DNA from: Symplocastrum torsivum CPER-KK1
GTDB lineage: Bacteria > Cyanobacteriota > Cyanobacteriia > Cyanobacteriales > Coleofasciculaceae
Length of the DNA: 33,001 nucleotides
Direction of reading: 5' to 3'
Assembly: GCA_019358875.1 (NCBI GenBank)
Contig: JAHHIF010000079.1
Location: forward strand, 1-33,001
The position numbers were made by a program, and so were the translations under genes. How positions within the stretch are numbered: the first letter of the stretch is position 1; each line of letters begins with the position of its first letter. This document shows, piece by piece, positions 15,990-23,657 of the stretch. The notes beneath the pieces are model-generated. The model saw nothing but the letters and a program-made list of their open reading frames with translations. It was not told the DNA's origin and did no database searches.

Positions 15990-17186
15990 ATGGAAACCGC
16001 TCATGAGACTAGCGCCGCTGTTCAGCGGCTTTATGACACCTACCCTTTTCCCCCAGAGCCGTTACTGGATGAGCCACCACCTGGGTACAACTGGCGCTGG
16101 AATTGGTTAGCTGCCTACAACTTTTGCACAGGGCAAAAACCACAAAGGCAAAACATCCGTATTTTAGATGCGGGTTGTGGTACGGGTGTTGGAACAGAGT
16201 ATTTGGTTCACCTCAATCCTCAAGCCTCTGTTGTGGGAATTGACTTGAGTGCAGGTGCTTTGTCTGTTGCCAAAGAACGCTGCCAGCGCTCAGGAGCAAA
16301 TCGTGTTGAGTTTCATCACTTGAGTTTGTACGATGCCGAGCAACTTGAGGGTGAGTTTGATCTGATTAACTGCGTTGGTGTCTTGCATCATTTGCCTGAC
16401 CCGATTCGAGGGATTCAATCTTTGGCAGCTAAGCTAGCTCCTGGCGGCTTAATACATATTTTTGTCTATGCCGAATTAGGGCGCTGGGAAATCCAGTTGA
16501 TGCAGAAAGCGATCGCACTTCTCCAAGGCAACCAACGCGGTGACTACACTGATGGGGTTCAGGTCGGTCGTCAGATATTTTCTGCTTTACCAGAAAGCAA
16601 TCGTATTGTCAAGCGCGAAAAAGAGCGTTGGTCATTGGAAAATCAGCGGGATGCCAACTTCGCGGATATGTATGTTCATCCCCAAGAAATTGACTACAAC
16701 ATTGAGACGCTCTTTGAACTAATTGATGCGTCTGGATTGGAGTTTATTGGCTTTTCTAATCCGCGAACCTGGGAACTTGAGCCACTTTTGAGGAAGAAGC
16801 CGGAACTGATAAAACGGGCAGAAGGATTAAGCGATCGCGAACGTTATCGCTTAATTGAATTGCTAAATCCAGAAGCTGTTACCCATTACGAGTTTTTCCT
16901 CGGACGCTCTCCTCTGGCTAAAGCAAATTGGTCATCTGATGACACGCTCCTATCTGCAATTCCAGAACGCAATCCTTGCATGGATGGATGGCCGAGTAAG
17001 TGTCTATTTAATTACGATTACGAGATTATCAAGTTGTCAGAAGAAGAATTTCAATTTTTGCAAGCGTGTGAGGCTAATTCCGGTGAACAGAGAACAGTGG
17101 GAGAGATTTTAGATAGTGTCAAATTGGAATTGAAACAAGTGCGATCGCTTCTTAAGCAACAGTTGATTGTACTGAACCCTGGATAG
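15990..17186 (+). CDS. Class I SAM-dependent methyltransferase
   Basis: A 398-residue protein with a Rossmann-type methyltransferase domain at about 50-165. Motif I is ILDAGCGTGVGTEYL (58-72), the acidic end of strand 2 is VVGIDLS, and CVGVLHHLPDPIRGI matches motif IV of small-molecule methyltransferases. The N terminus AAVQRLYDTYPFPPEPLLDEPP is characteristic of a subgroup common in cyanobacteria. The C-terminal 200 residues include a stretch FFLGRSPLAKANW and end in a small domain resembling a winged helix, whose role I cannot name. The substrate is unknown. It faces the 2H phosphoesterase gene tail to tail, 12 bases away. Confidence 0.88.
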   Translation: METAHETSAAVQRLYDTYPFPPEPLLDEPPPGYNWRWNWLAAYNFCTGQKPQRQNIRILDAGCGTGVGTEYLVHLNPQASVVGIDLSAGALSVAKERCQRSGANRVEFHHLSLYDAEQLEGEFDLINCVGVLHHLPDPIRGIQSLAAKLAPGGLIHIFVYAELGRWEIQLMQKAIALLQGNQRGDYTDGVQVGRQIFSALPESNRIVKREKERWSLENQRDANFADMYVHPQEIDYNIETLFELIDASGLEFIGFSNPRTWELEPLLRKKPELIKRAEGLSDRERYRLIELLNPEAVTHYEFFLGRSPLAKANWSSDDTLLSAIPERNPCMDGWPSKCLFNYDYEIIKLSEEEFQFLQACEANSGEQRTVGEILDSVKLELKQVRSLLKQQLIVLNPG

Positions 17187-17198
17187 GAAAATCCATTG

Positions 17199-17759
17199 CT
17201 AATTGTTAACTAAGAACGGAAATGACGCACTCACATTCCAGCGTCTACCATCGTGAATTAGCAAGGTTAACTCGGCAGCAGTAAACTCAAACTCTAAGGC
17301 ACGATGCTGAAACTCAGTCCATGCAGCGCGGAAGTTTTGCTTGGTCAAGTCTCGGAAGGCAACCGTCATGTGGGGAGCAAAAGGGCGGGTTTTAGAAACT
17401 GGTTCAATAATTCCCAGGGATGCCTCGAAGTAAGTCATCAACTCGTTTTGTAAGGTCAGTAGTTCTGGCGTTTTGAGAACATTGATATAAATTACACGAG
17501 GTGCAAAAGCACCAAAGCCTTGTAGGGTTATCGGTACTGCTGTCCGTGATTGTGCAAAGGTTTTCAAAGATTGTTCTAAGAGCGGTAGCTCATCTAGCTG
17601 CCATTCAAAGGGAGGTTGCAGGGTGATATGAGGCGGAGACTTTTGTGCCGCTCGACTATTGTAGGTTTGGGCGAAGTACTCCTTAATCTCATTAGCATAG
17701 TCCTGAAATTCTAAAGGTGGCACCAGAGCAATGAAAAAGCGGTGTTTGGATTGAGTCAA
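17199..17759 (-). CDS. 2H phosphoesterase (2'-5' RNA ligase family)
   Basis: A 186-residue protein with the two His-x-Thr motifs of the 2H family: HIT at 44-46 (SPPHITLQPPFEW) and HMT at 130-132 (FAPHMTVAFRDL), about 86 residues apart as expected. Members hydrolyse or ligate 2'-5' or cyclic phosphodiester bonds in RNA or nucleotides. The exact substrate of this one is unknown. It is cytoplasmic and apparently monocistronic, divergent from the YciI-like gene with a 67-base A/T-rich spacer. Confidence 0.88.
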   Translation of the reverse strand: MTQSKHRFFIALVPPLEFQDYANEIKEYFAQTYNSRAAQKSPPHITLQPPFEWQLDELPLLEQSLKTFAQSRTAVPITLQGFGAFAPRVIYINVLKTPELLTLQNELMTYFEASLGIIEPVSKTRPFAPHMTVAFRDLTKQNFRAAWTEFQHRALEFEFTAAELTLLIHDGRRWNVSASFPFLVNN

Positions 17760-17826
17760 TGATCTAAAAAAATAGGTGAGTAATCTGGCTTGGTACTATA
17801 AATTTAAAACTTAAAATTATTAGAAA

Positions 17827-18093
17827 ATGCCCTGGTTTGCAAAAATTGAAGAAGGCATCGTTGATAAACCTGAGTTCGACCGCTATGTGCCTGCCCACAA
17901 AGCTTACGTTCAAGATTTGATTGCTAAAGGACATCGGGCGCGAACGGGTTATTGGGCAGAGCGGGGAGGGGGAATGCTCCTGTTTGAGGCAGAGTCAATG
18001 GATGAAGCAAAAGCGATCGTTGCTCAAGACCCTCTGGTGAAAAACAACTGCGTCAAGTACAACCTTCACGAATGGTGCATTGTTGCTGAATAA
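17827..18093 (+). CDS. YciI-like protein
   Basis: An 88-residue single-domain protein of the YciI superfamily, a dimeric ferredoxin-like fold. It shows the typical start MPWFAKIEEGIVD, the segment RYVPAHKAYVQDLIAKGH (a His-containing helix at the putative active site) and the tail AKAIVAQDPLVKNNCVKYNLHEW. Relatives have been proposed to be small hydrolases or dehalogenase-like enzymes, but most are uncharacterised. It lies just upstream of the SRP RNA gene. Confidence 0.85.
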   Translation: MPWFAKIEEGIVDKPEFDRYVPAHKAYVQDLIAKGHRARTGYWAERGGGMLLFEAESMDEAKAIVAQDPLVKNNCVKYNLHEWCIVAE

Positions 18094-18117
18094 GCAAAGA
18101 CAGCCTTTGACCATTAA

Positions 18118-18148
18118 TTGACTCAAGCGTCACTAATGATGTTATGCT
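18118..18148 (+). promoter_or_regulatory. Probable sigma70-type promoter for SRP RNA
   Basis: TTGACT (18118-18123) and TATGCT (18143-18148) resemble -35 and -10 boxes with a 19-base spacer, a little long. The -10 box ends four bases before the inferred 5' end of the SRP RNA stem at 18152, which is close to ideal for direct transcription initiation. Confidence 0.6.
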
Positions 18149-18151
18149 AAT

Positions 18152-18253
18152 AAATGATCCGGAACCATGCGATCGCAACGCTTAAACCTTGTCAGGACCG
18201 GAAGGTAGCAGCAATACGAGATGCTTGCGATAGGCGTGGACTCCGGGTCATTT
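18152..18253 (+). ncRNA. ffs: Signal recognition particle RNA (4.5S type)
   Basis: About 102 bases form one long hairpin. The ends AAATGATCCGG (18152-18162) and CCGGGTCATTT (18243-18253) pair with one wobble. The conserved domain IV core GTCAGGACCGG-AAGGTAGCAGC, the binding site of Ffh, is at 18190-18211. The RNA and Ffh target nascent membrane and secreted proteins to FtsY and the translocon. A HIP1 octamer lies within the 5' arm. Confidence 0.95.
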
Positions 18254-18422
18254 AGCTCAAGAAGTTGTACATTTGCTTCTGAAGTCGCTGAATCCTAAGA
18301 TTTACCAACACTTTCCCTAATTAAGTAATTTTGTCCGCCTGAAGTGAGGTGGGCGATTTCATACATTCACTCGTATCCTAGAAACAGAGGATACTTGTGT
18401 AATTGCTGGAGAATTAGTTATA

Positions 18423-18794
18423 GTGGTGAACCGCTTTGGAGATATTGTTCAAAAAGCATTTTATTTGGGCGTTGGAATAGCCGCCGCAGCAGGTGAGGAA
18501 GCTGGCGGAAGAATAGGCAAACTACGAGTTCAAGCTCAAAGGCTAGCCGATGAACTGGTAGCGAAGGGTGAAATGACAACAGAGGAAGCCCGGAAAATGG
18601 TTGATGATTTAGTGCAACAAGCACAACAGCAACCTGTCAAGCCCTCGACTAGTAGCTCTCCTGCTGAGCCACGCCGGATTGAGATTCTTTCGGACGATGA
18701 CGATTCAGCCTCAACTGAGGCTCAGGACGTTGAAGCGATGCGTAAGCAGGTGCAAGCGATGCAAGAAGAGTTGCGTCGGCTAAAGCGAGAATAG
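18423..18794 (+). CDS. Conserved small helical protein, phasin-like
   Basis: A 123-residue protein. An N-terminal segment VQKAFYLGVGIAAAAGEEAGG is followed by a charged amphipathic helix with the MTTEEARKMVDDLV motif, a Ser/Pro-rich acidic linker (about 70-100), and a terminal coiled coil (AMRKQVQAMQEELRRLKRE). The N-terminal half resembles phasin / polyhydroxyalkanoate granule-associated proteins and is widespread in cyanobacteria, but granule binding is not shown by sequence. Start is GTG at 18423 or the next GTG at 18426; a GGAGAA site lies about 10 bases upstream. Confidence 0.75.
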   Translation: MVNRFGDIVQKAFYLGVGIAAAAGEEAGGRIGKLRVQAQRLADELVAKGEMTTEEARKMVDDLVQQAQQQPVKPSTSSSPAEPRRIEILSDDDDSASTEAQDVEAMRKQVQAMQEELRRLKRE

Positions 18795-18934
18795 AAGCTA
18801 AAGAATTGAAACACGAACGTTGAAGCCTGTTAGCATAGCTAACGCGATCGCGTTTAATTCAAGCTAACGCAGTGCTGATTGATGTCTCTAGTGCATTGCT
18901 AATTAAGTTGTGATTGTTTATTGATATTCCCACC

Positions 18935-19312
18935 ATGGAAGAGTGGTCTAAAAGTATTTTTGACGCAATGGAATCAGTGGCTGGTATGGTCGATGAGTTC
19001 TTCCTCGAAGTCACTGAAATGGTTGAAGAATTTGCCGATGATGTCCAAAACACAGTTGGTCTAGACTTTGATCAGTGTTTGCAGGACATGTTTGAGCCGA
19101 TTGCTGAGATCTATTTTGACTTGGAAATGCTTGTTAACGAAACCGACCAAGCGTTCACCTATCCTGTAGAACCAACGCTAGAGAAACACCCTGCTTGCAT
19201 TGGCTGTCGTCATTATCATGGTCAAGTTTATAGTGGTAACTTATTGGTTTGCGGAATGCATCCCTATGGATGGGAAACTGATAATTGTCCCGACTGGCAA
19301 GATATGAACTAG
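18935..19312 (+). CDS. Conserved hypothetical protein with C-terminal Cys motif
   Basis: Starting from the ATG at 18935 the product is 125 residues (a TTG 21 bases upstream is a weaker alternative). The N-terminal half is a strongly acidic helix rich in Met, Glu and Asp (MEEWSKSIFDAMESV onward). The C-terminal 45 residues carry four cysteines in CIGCRHYHGQVY, LLVCGMHPYGW and DNCPDW, a likely metal or redox site. The pattern seems conserved in cyanobacteria, but I know no function. Its stop is only 9 bases before queF, so they are probably co-transcribed. Confidence 0.75.
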   Translation: MEEWSKSIFDAMESVAGMVDEFFLEVTEMVEEFADDVQNTVGLDFDQCLQDMFEPIAEIYFDLEMLVNETDQAFTYPVEPTLEKHPACIGCRHYHGQVYSGNLLVCGMHPYGWETDNCPDWQDMN

Positions 19313-19321
19313 CTGCTACTG

Positions 19322-19756
19322 ATGACTTATTCGCCAATTCAACAACAACCTTCACCTGAAGTACAGACACCAGAAATTAAATACGGCGAACGCGAGATTG
19401 CTGAAGGTACGTTAATTACTTTCCCTAATCCTCGTGTTGGGCGTCGTTACACAATTAACATTACGTTGCCGGAGTTTACTTGTAAGTGTCCCTTTTCTGG
19501 CTATCCCGACTTTGCAACGATTCACATCAGCTATATTCCAAATGAGCGAGTGGTGGAACTAAAGGCGATTAAACTGTATATCAACAGCTATCGCGATCGC
19601 TACATCTCCCACGAAGAAAGCATTAATCAAATTCTGGATGACTTTGTTGAGGCTTGTGATCCCTTAGAAGTCACAATTAAAGGAGATTTTGCCCCACGAG
19701 GTAATGTTCATACAGTTATAGAAGTGCAGCACCAAAAAGAAGGCGTTTCACTCTAG
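19322..19756 (+). CDS. queF: NADPH-dependent 7-cyano-7-deazaguanine reductase
   Basis: Reduces the nitrile of preQ0 to the amine preQ1 in queuosine synthesis, a rare four-electron reduction. The 144-residue length fits the unimodular (YkvM-type) QueF. The catalytic Cys is Cys56 in EFTCKCPFSGYPDFA, with the conserved Asp63 after it, and the QueF-type segment VVELKAIKLYINSYRDRYISHEE at about 77-99 supplies the Glu that holds the substrate. The end HTVIEVQHQ is also typical. Probably expressed with the preceding small Cys-motif gene. Confidence 0.95.
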   Translation: MTYSPIQQQPSPEVQTPEIKYGEREIAEGTLITFPNPRVGRRYTINITLPEFTCKCPFSGYPDFATIHISYIPNERVVELKAIKLYINSYRDRYISHEESINQILDDFVEACDPLEVTIKGDFAPRGNVHTVIEVQHQKEGVSL

Positions 19757-19798
19757 TTAAGCGATTAAGGAACTTACAACATAAGTTCTGATTGTTAT

Positions 19799-20095
19799 TC
19801 AATCATCCCCAGCCACATCATCATCCCTCTCGTTAGCGTCATCATCAGCATCATTGTCTATATTGATAGGCGAAGAAGAATGCGATCGCAAAGCTTCTTG
19901 ATTAGTCGATGGCGGGGCAATTGGTTGTGGTTGTGCTTGTGATGATGGTGAAGACTCAGCCGATGAGGGAGTCGATTGAATGGCTGGTGCAATTAGCGAA
20001 AGCAGAGGTTTAGAGGAAGGAGAGTCTCAATAGGTGCGTAACGCTAAGAACGCTGCACTAGCAAAAGTGATCACGCTTAAACTAGAGATCGCCAC
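19799..20095 (-). pseudogene. Broken gene for a membrane-anchored Ser/Pro/Asp-rich protein
   Basis: On the minus strand a GTG at 20095 with a close GGAGG site starts MAISSLSVITFASAAFLALRTY, a membrane anchor, then meets TGA at 20029-20027. The same frame continues open for 75 more codons to a TGA at 19799, encoding a Ser/Pro/Gln-rich stretch (SPSSQAQPQPIAPPSTNQE) and a highly acidic tail (DNDADDDANERDDDVAGDD). A single nonsense change explains the pattern; a sequencing error is the alternative. No family is recognised. Confidence 0.55.
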
Positions 20096-20110
20096 TTGCC
20101 TCCAACGATC

Positions 20111-20675
20111 ATGACTATTGCCCGGAATAAAGACGCTATTAGTGAATCGGCAGCATTGGCTGAATCAGAGGGTATTAGCATTCCACCAACTGATTTATGG
20201 AGTGATGAACCTCCTTTGGAAAGTGACCTCCATCGAGATCAAATAGAGCTTTTACTGGCTTGCCTTAAATGGTGGTGGCGAGAGCGTACCGACTTCTACG
20301 CTTCGTACACCGGAATATTTTTGGTTTCACCCAGAAACATTGGAGTTCCAAGGATTTGGACTCATGGGAGGTAAGTATCAACCCCTAGAACCGAATGCTC
20401 AGGGGTGGTTATGGAGTCAGCTGTTAGAGTTGTTCTTGGGAGTTTACGAGTCACAGCTACGGTTTTTTACTCCAGAGAATCAGTTGGTGTCAGCACCAGA
20501 AGAGAGAGCTGAAACTGCACGAAAGCAGGCTGAAGCGGCACAGGAACAGGCTGAAACTGCACGAAAGCAGGCTGAAGCAGAACGACAACAAAAGGAACTG
20601 GCGCAACAGCGAGTGGAGGAGTTGCTGGCTAGACTTAAGGAAATGGGTGTTGAGCCGGATGTGCAAGAGCAGTAG
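20111..20675 (+). pseudogene. Uma2-family (DUF820) endonuclease remnant
   Basis: The 5' part (from ATG 20111) encodes a Uma2-type N terminus including PPTDLWSDEPPLESDLHRDQIELLLACLKWWWRERTDFYAS. Directly after this, around 20300, the reading shifts frame and continues as RTPEYFWFHPETLEFQGF, the C-terminal part of the same family, to the TAG at 20673. The catalytic middle (roughly 90 residues with the PD-(D/E)xK-like core) is missing, so both a deletion and a frame change are present. The C-terminal coiled coil has two 42-base repeats (20508-20549 and 20550-20591), encoding AETARKQAEAAQEQ-type units. A downstream ATG at 20364 could make a coiled-coil fragment, but it is probably not functional. 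Confidence 0.8.
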
Positions 20676-20707
20676 CTGTTGCGGGAAATAGAGCCGAGAC
20701 TTCAAGT

Positions 20708-22099
20708 TCAAGTTGGTAACAAGGGGAGAGAACTGAGATAATATTTGAAAATTGGATTAATTTTTAGTAAAGCAGATTGATGATTTTCCCTATGGTTAGC
20801 CGCAACAAAGTTTGACGTATCTTCTAATAAACAACGTCTTTTTAAGGATTGTATGGCTTTTAATAACTCTGTGGGAGGATGAGATATTTCCTGTAAAATC
20901 TGGCTCAAAGTAACTGCATCTTCTTGTTTGGCTAAATAATTCATTACCTGTTTTTCAGACTCAGATAATCTTATCCACAAACGACTGAGTTGAGATGTGA
21001 TCGCATTACTTAATATCAAGGAAGGATAAGCTAAAAATTCCGTGACTTTGCCAGCGAATAATTCTTGAATCATCGTTGCTGTCATTTCTAACCATAAAGG
21101 ATGACTCTGATACTTTTCAATTAAGGTGTCCCACATCTGTTCGTCTGACAGTTCTTTATCTCTTAATATTTGTTTAGCAGACTCTCCCAAACCTACCAGT
21201 TTTAAAGAATAGATGAATTTATGACGAGTAACAATCGCATCTTCTAGTTGTTCGTTAGTAATCAACAATAAACTACTTGCATGAGGCAATTCTGCAATTT
21301 GTTTAAATAAAAGGTAATATTCCTCAAATTCTGCTTGATATTGACCAGCAAATTGCCCTTGCTGAAACAACATCTGTAAATCATCAATAATAATTAAACA
21401 GCGATGTTTGCGTAAAAACTTAAGCAATACATTGACTTTGCGATCAAGAGTACCAGGAATAATGGGGGAGATAAAGCTTTGCAGTAAGTCTGTTAAAAAA
21501 TCATCTATAGTTGGACAATACCGAAGACTACGATAAACAATATACTCAAATTGCGTTTGGATTTGTTCAATTAGTTTAATGGCTAGCGTAGTTTTGCCAA
21601 CTCCGATAATGCCAACTAAAGTAATGATGCGAGGGCAATCTTGAACTAACCAGGTTTTCAAAGTATTTAATTCATCAGTTCGTCCGTAAAATCCTGTAAT
21701 TTCAGGGGCAGTATCTATGTCTAAGTAGGTATTGTTTTCAGTCGGTTTGGATAGGGGAGAAGATTTAGGCGATCGCTTTTGTGTTGAACAAATACTTACT
21801 TTATTACCACTAACAAAATCTCCAATTGAACCACTGTTAGAGATAATAATTTTTTCTAAAATATTCCGTGCATTTAATTTATTAACATCTTCCCCTAAAA
21901 CATGGGATAAAGCTTGCCATAATTCCGAGGCAGTATCTCGAACATGACCTTCGCTTAAATTATTTTCCGAGGCAATTTTGGCGTATTTCTGACCTTGTAA
22001 TGTACCTTTAAGAATTGTTTCTTGCAGATGGTCTAGATGTTCGCCTGTATGAGTGAAGAGCAGTTCATCAGCGAGTTTCAAGACTTCTGCAATGTCCAT
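20708..22099 (-). CDS. STAND (NB-ARC) ATPase with VMAP-type N-terminal helix-turn-helix
   Basis: A 463-residue protein. Residues 1-85 (MDIAEVLKLADELLFTHTG, TLQGQKYAKIA, SEGHVRDTASELWQ) match the HTH domain found at the N terminus of many cyanobacterial NB-ARC/WD40 and vWA-MoxR-associated proteins. After a Ser-rich linker comes an NB-ARC ATPase (about 135-345) with Walker A GIIGVGKTT (163-171), Walker B LIIIDD (235-240) and a late SHPLWLEMTA motif, then a winged-helix-like region to the end. The WD40 or TPR sensor usually following is absent. Such ATPases work as switches in signalling or defence. The gene is visibly more A/T-rich than its neighbours, suggesting transfer. Confidence 0.85.
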   Translation of the reverse strand: MDIAEVLKLADELLFTHTGEHLDHLQETILKGTLQGQKYAKIASENNLSEGHVRDTASELWQALSHVLGEDVNKLNARNILEKIIISNSGSIGDFVSGNKVSICSTQKRSPKSSPLSKPTENNTYLDIDTAPEITGFYGRTDELNTLKTWLVQDCPRIITLVGIIGVGKTTLAIKLIEQIQTQFEYIVYRSLRYCPTIDDFLTDLLQSFISPIIPGTLDRKVNVLLKFLRKHRCLIIIDDLQMLFQQGQFAGQYQAEFEEYYLLFKQIAELPHASSLLLITNEQLEDAIVTRHKFIYSLKLVGLGESAKQILRDKELSDEQMWDTLIEKYQSHPLWLEMTATMIQELFAGKVTEFLAYPSLILSNAITSQLSRLWIRLSESEKQVMNYLAKQEDAVTLSQILQEISHPPTELLKAIQSLKRRCLLEDTSNFVAANHRENHQSALLKINPIFKYYLSSLPLLPT

Positions 22100-22263
22100 A
22101 AATCGGTCAGACGGGTACAGTAATCATTACATTATCCGATATTTCCGGCGTTTTTCCGACAAATTAGGGATTTTTGGGGGAAAAGTTCCGATCTCGCTCC
22201 GACTGACAGAGCGATCAGGCTTGGGCTATCAATGATCTATGTTGTTACAGATTTATAAAGATT

Positions 22264-22698
22264 ATGGGAGCAGCAGCAGATAAGCTAGTAGCCAGACTTA
22301 GTGGAGCTTCGGATAGTGGTGTAGACGATAACCGTAATCGTTGGAACAGTGGAATTAGGAAGGAGTGGAGTGTACGTATTGAGAACGTTAACGCCAACAT
22401 TGAATTCGATCAAGATGTTGAAGGCATGAGAATCGAAAGATTTACAGTTACAGGAAAATGGACATCTCATGTTAGAAAAGATTACTATGAGCTAGGTGCC
22501 CTGATTGATAAGCAGTGGGGAGATAACAAAAACCCCTATGGCAATATTGAAATCAAAGCAAAAGCCGTGGATGGTGGCATCACTAGCGAGGTCAAGGTTG
22601 ATGTTGATAACTATGACGACTCAGCTAACAGGTATGCAAGAGAGAAAGCAGAGGGGCTGATTCGTACAATTGTTACAACTACGGTTGCTGGTAGATAA
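22264..22698 (+). CDS. Hypothetical protein, unrecognised
   Basis: A 144-residue protein starting MGAAADKLVARLSGAS, divergent from the STAND ATPase across 164 bases. The central part reads like a beta-rich domain (RIENVNANIEFDQDVEGMRIERFTVTGKW and further alternating strands), ending in a helix AREKAEGLIRTIVTT. There is no signal peptide, membrane segment, Cys or known catalytic motif. No good ribosome binding site precedes the ATG. I do not recognise a family; its place beside an A/T-rich STAND gene in an accessory stretch is the only clue. Confidence 0.65.
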   Translation: MGAAADKLVARLSGASDSGVDDNRNRWNSGIRKEWSVRIENVNANIEFDQDVEGMRIERFTVTGKWTSHVRKDYYELGALIDKQWGDNKNPYGNIEIKAKAVDGGITSEVKVDVDNYDDSANRYAREKAEGLIRTIVTTTVAGR

Positions 22699-22719
22699 TC
22701 AAGCACGCTCAAGTAGTAC

Positions 22720-22784
22720 GTAGGATGTGTCAGACAATCAAATTATTGATTAGATAATTAACTTAAAAATCTGACGCACCCTAC
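22720..22784. mobile_element. Small inverted-repeat element, MITE-like
   Basis: GTAGGATGTGTCAGA (22720-22734) and TCTGACGCACCCTAC (22770-22784) are 15-base inverted ends matching at 13 positions, flanking 35 A/T-rich bases that include a smaller hairpin. The ends resemble GTAGGGTGCGTCAGA-type termini common in cyanobacterial repeats. No target-site duplication is obvious. Confidence 0.6.
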
Positions 22785-22962
22785 CCACTCACCAGATATT
22801 AGTGAGATGAGAATGAAAGATGCGATAAGTGCTGACACTCATGCTGCGCGATCGCTCTTTACTTTTTTTATAGGCGATCAATAAGGGGATAGGGATGCGA
22901 TTAGGCAAGCTGTAGATTGCGCGCTCCTTCTTTCCCCTCCAACACTAGACTGATTCAACTTC

Positions 22963-23166
22963 CTATGGAAGTGGTTTTCTAAACCGATGTCCATAATCTC
23001 TGTCTCGCGTAACAAGGATGCGATTTTCTGACTGCGCTACTTTAAGTATTTCTTCATCACTTGCTTGCGCTAGACCAATCTGAGATACAAGAATTACATC
23101 GTGTTCTGCATCAATCAAAAACTTTGCCGTAACAGCGTACACATCTTGGTCAATCAGAAATCTCAT
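22963..23166 (-). CDS. DUF5615 PIN-like toxin, C-terminally truncated
   Basis: 67 residues, whereas full DUF5615 proteins are usually about 110-120. The N-terminal two thirds are well preserved: MRFLIDQDVYAVTAKFLIDAEHDVILVSQIGL, ASDEEIL and RILVTRDRDYGH, keeping the acidic residues of the PIN-like site. The frame then ends abruptly after RFRKPLP. I checked the other two frames downstream and found no continuation. The ATG overlaps the DUF433 stop (ATGA), the standard toxin-antitoxin arrangement. Ribonuclease activity is expected for the intact family; this copy may be inactive. Confidence 0.75.
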   Translation of the reverse strand: MRFLIDQDVYAVTAKFLIDAEHDVILVSQIGLAQASDEEILKVAQSENRILVTRDRDYGHRFRKPLP

Positions 23167-23393
23167 GAGTTCGCTGATGCCAAATGAACATCTTCAGCCG
23201 CCACCAGTGCAATGGCATACTGTAGACAAGCTCGAATATCCTCCACTTGCAGGTCAGGGTAGTAGTCTCGGATAATTTCTTCAAAGGAAAGCCCTTCATT
23301 GAGCAACTCAAGAACGCTCTGTACAGTAATGCGCGTACCCGCTATGCAAGGCTTACCGAAATGGATTTGAGAGTTGACTGAGAGCCTGTCCAT
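23163..23393 (-). CDS. DUF433 antitoxin
   Basis: A 76-residue protein of the DUF433 family, a small winged-helix-like DNA-binding antitoxin paired with PIN-like toxins. Family marks are INSQ-like VNSQIHFGKPCIAGTRITV, VQSVLELLNEGLSFEEIIRDYYPDL and EDIRACLQYA. It precedes the toxin gene and overlaps it by four bases. It looks full-length, so it could persist as an antitoxin or autorepressor even if the toxin is dead. Confidence 0.88.
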   Translation of the reverse strand: MDRLSVNSQIHFGKPCIAGTRITVQSVLELLNEGLSFEEIIRDYYPDLQVEDIRACLQYAIALVAAEDVHLASANS

Positions 23394-23657
23394 ATTGACC
23401 GCAGAGCTATATCTCTCTTCTATTTTAAATGCTCGTAGTTGGCGAATGCTTACGGCAGGCTATGCCAGCGCACTTCTTCACCTGTTCATCTGGTCACCAG
23501 GCATTATTGAGATAAGGAGTGTGGATGTGATCGCGCTTTCCTATTCTCCAGCCAACTGAAAAGTTTCTGTATACAGGCGATCTGTGAATCCAAAACCCCT
23601 TTGCTTTGCTCTCAAATCATCTAAAATTTGCTATACCAAAGTAATAAAACCTTGTCT

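Noticed and set aside
23394..23657. Spacer between the antitoxin gene and ccs1, considered for a small gene
   Set aside because: The 61-codon plus-strand frame overlaps the DUF433 start and has no family features; I see nothing else there.
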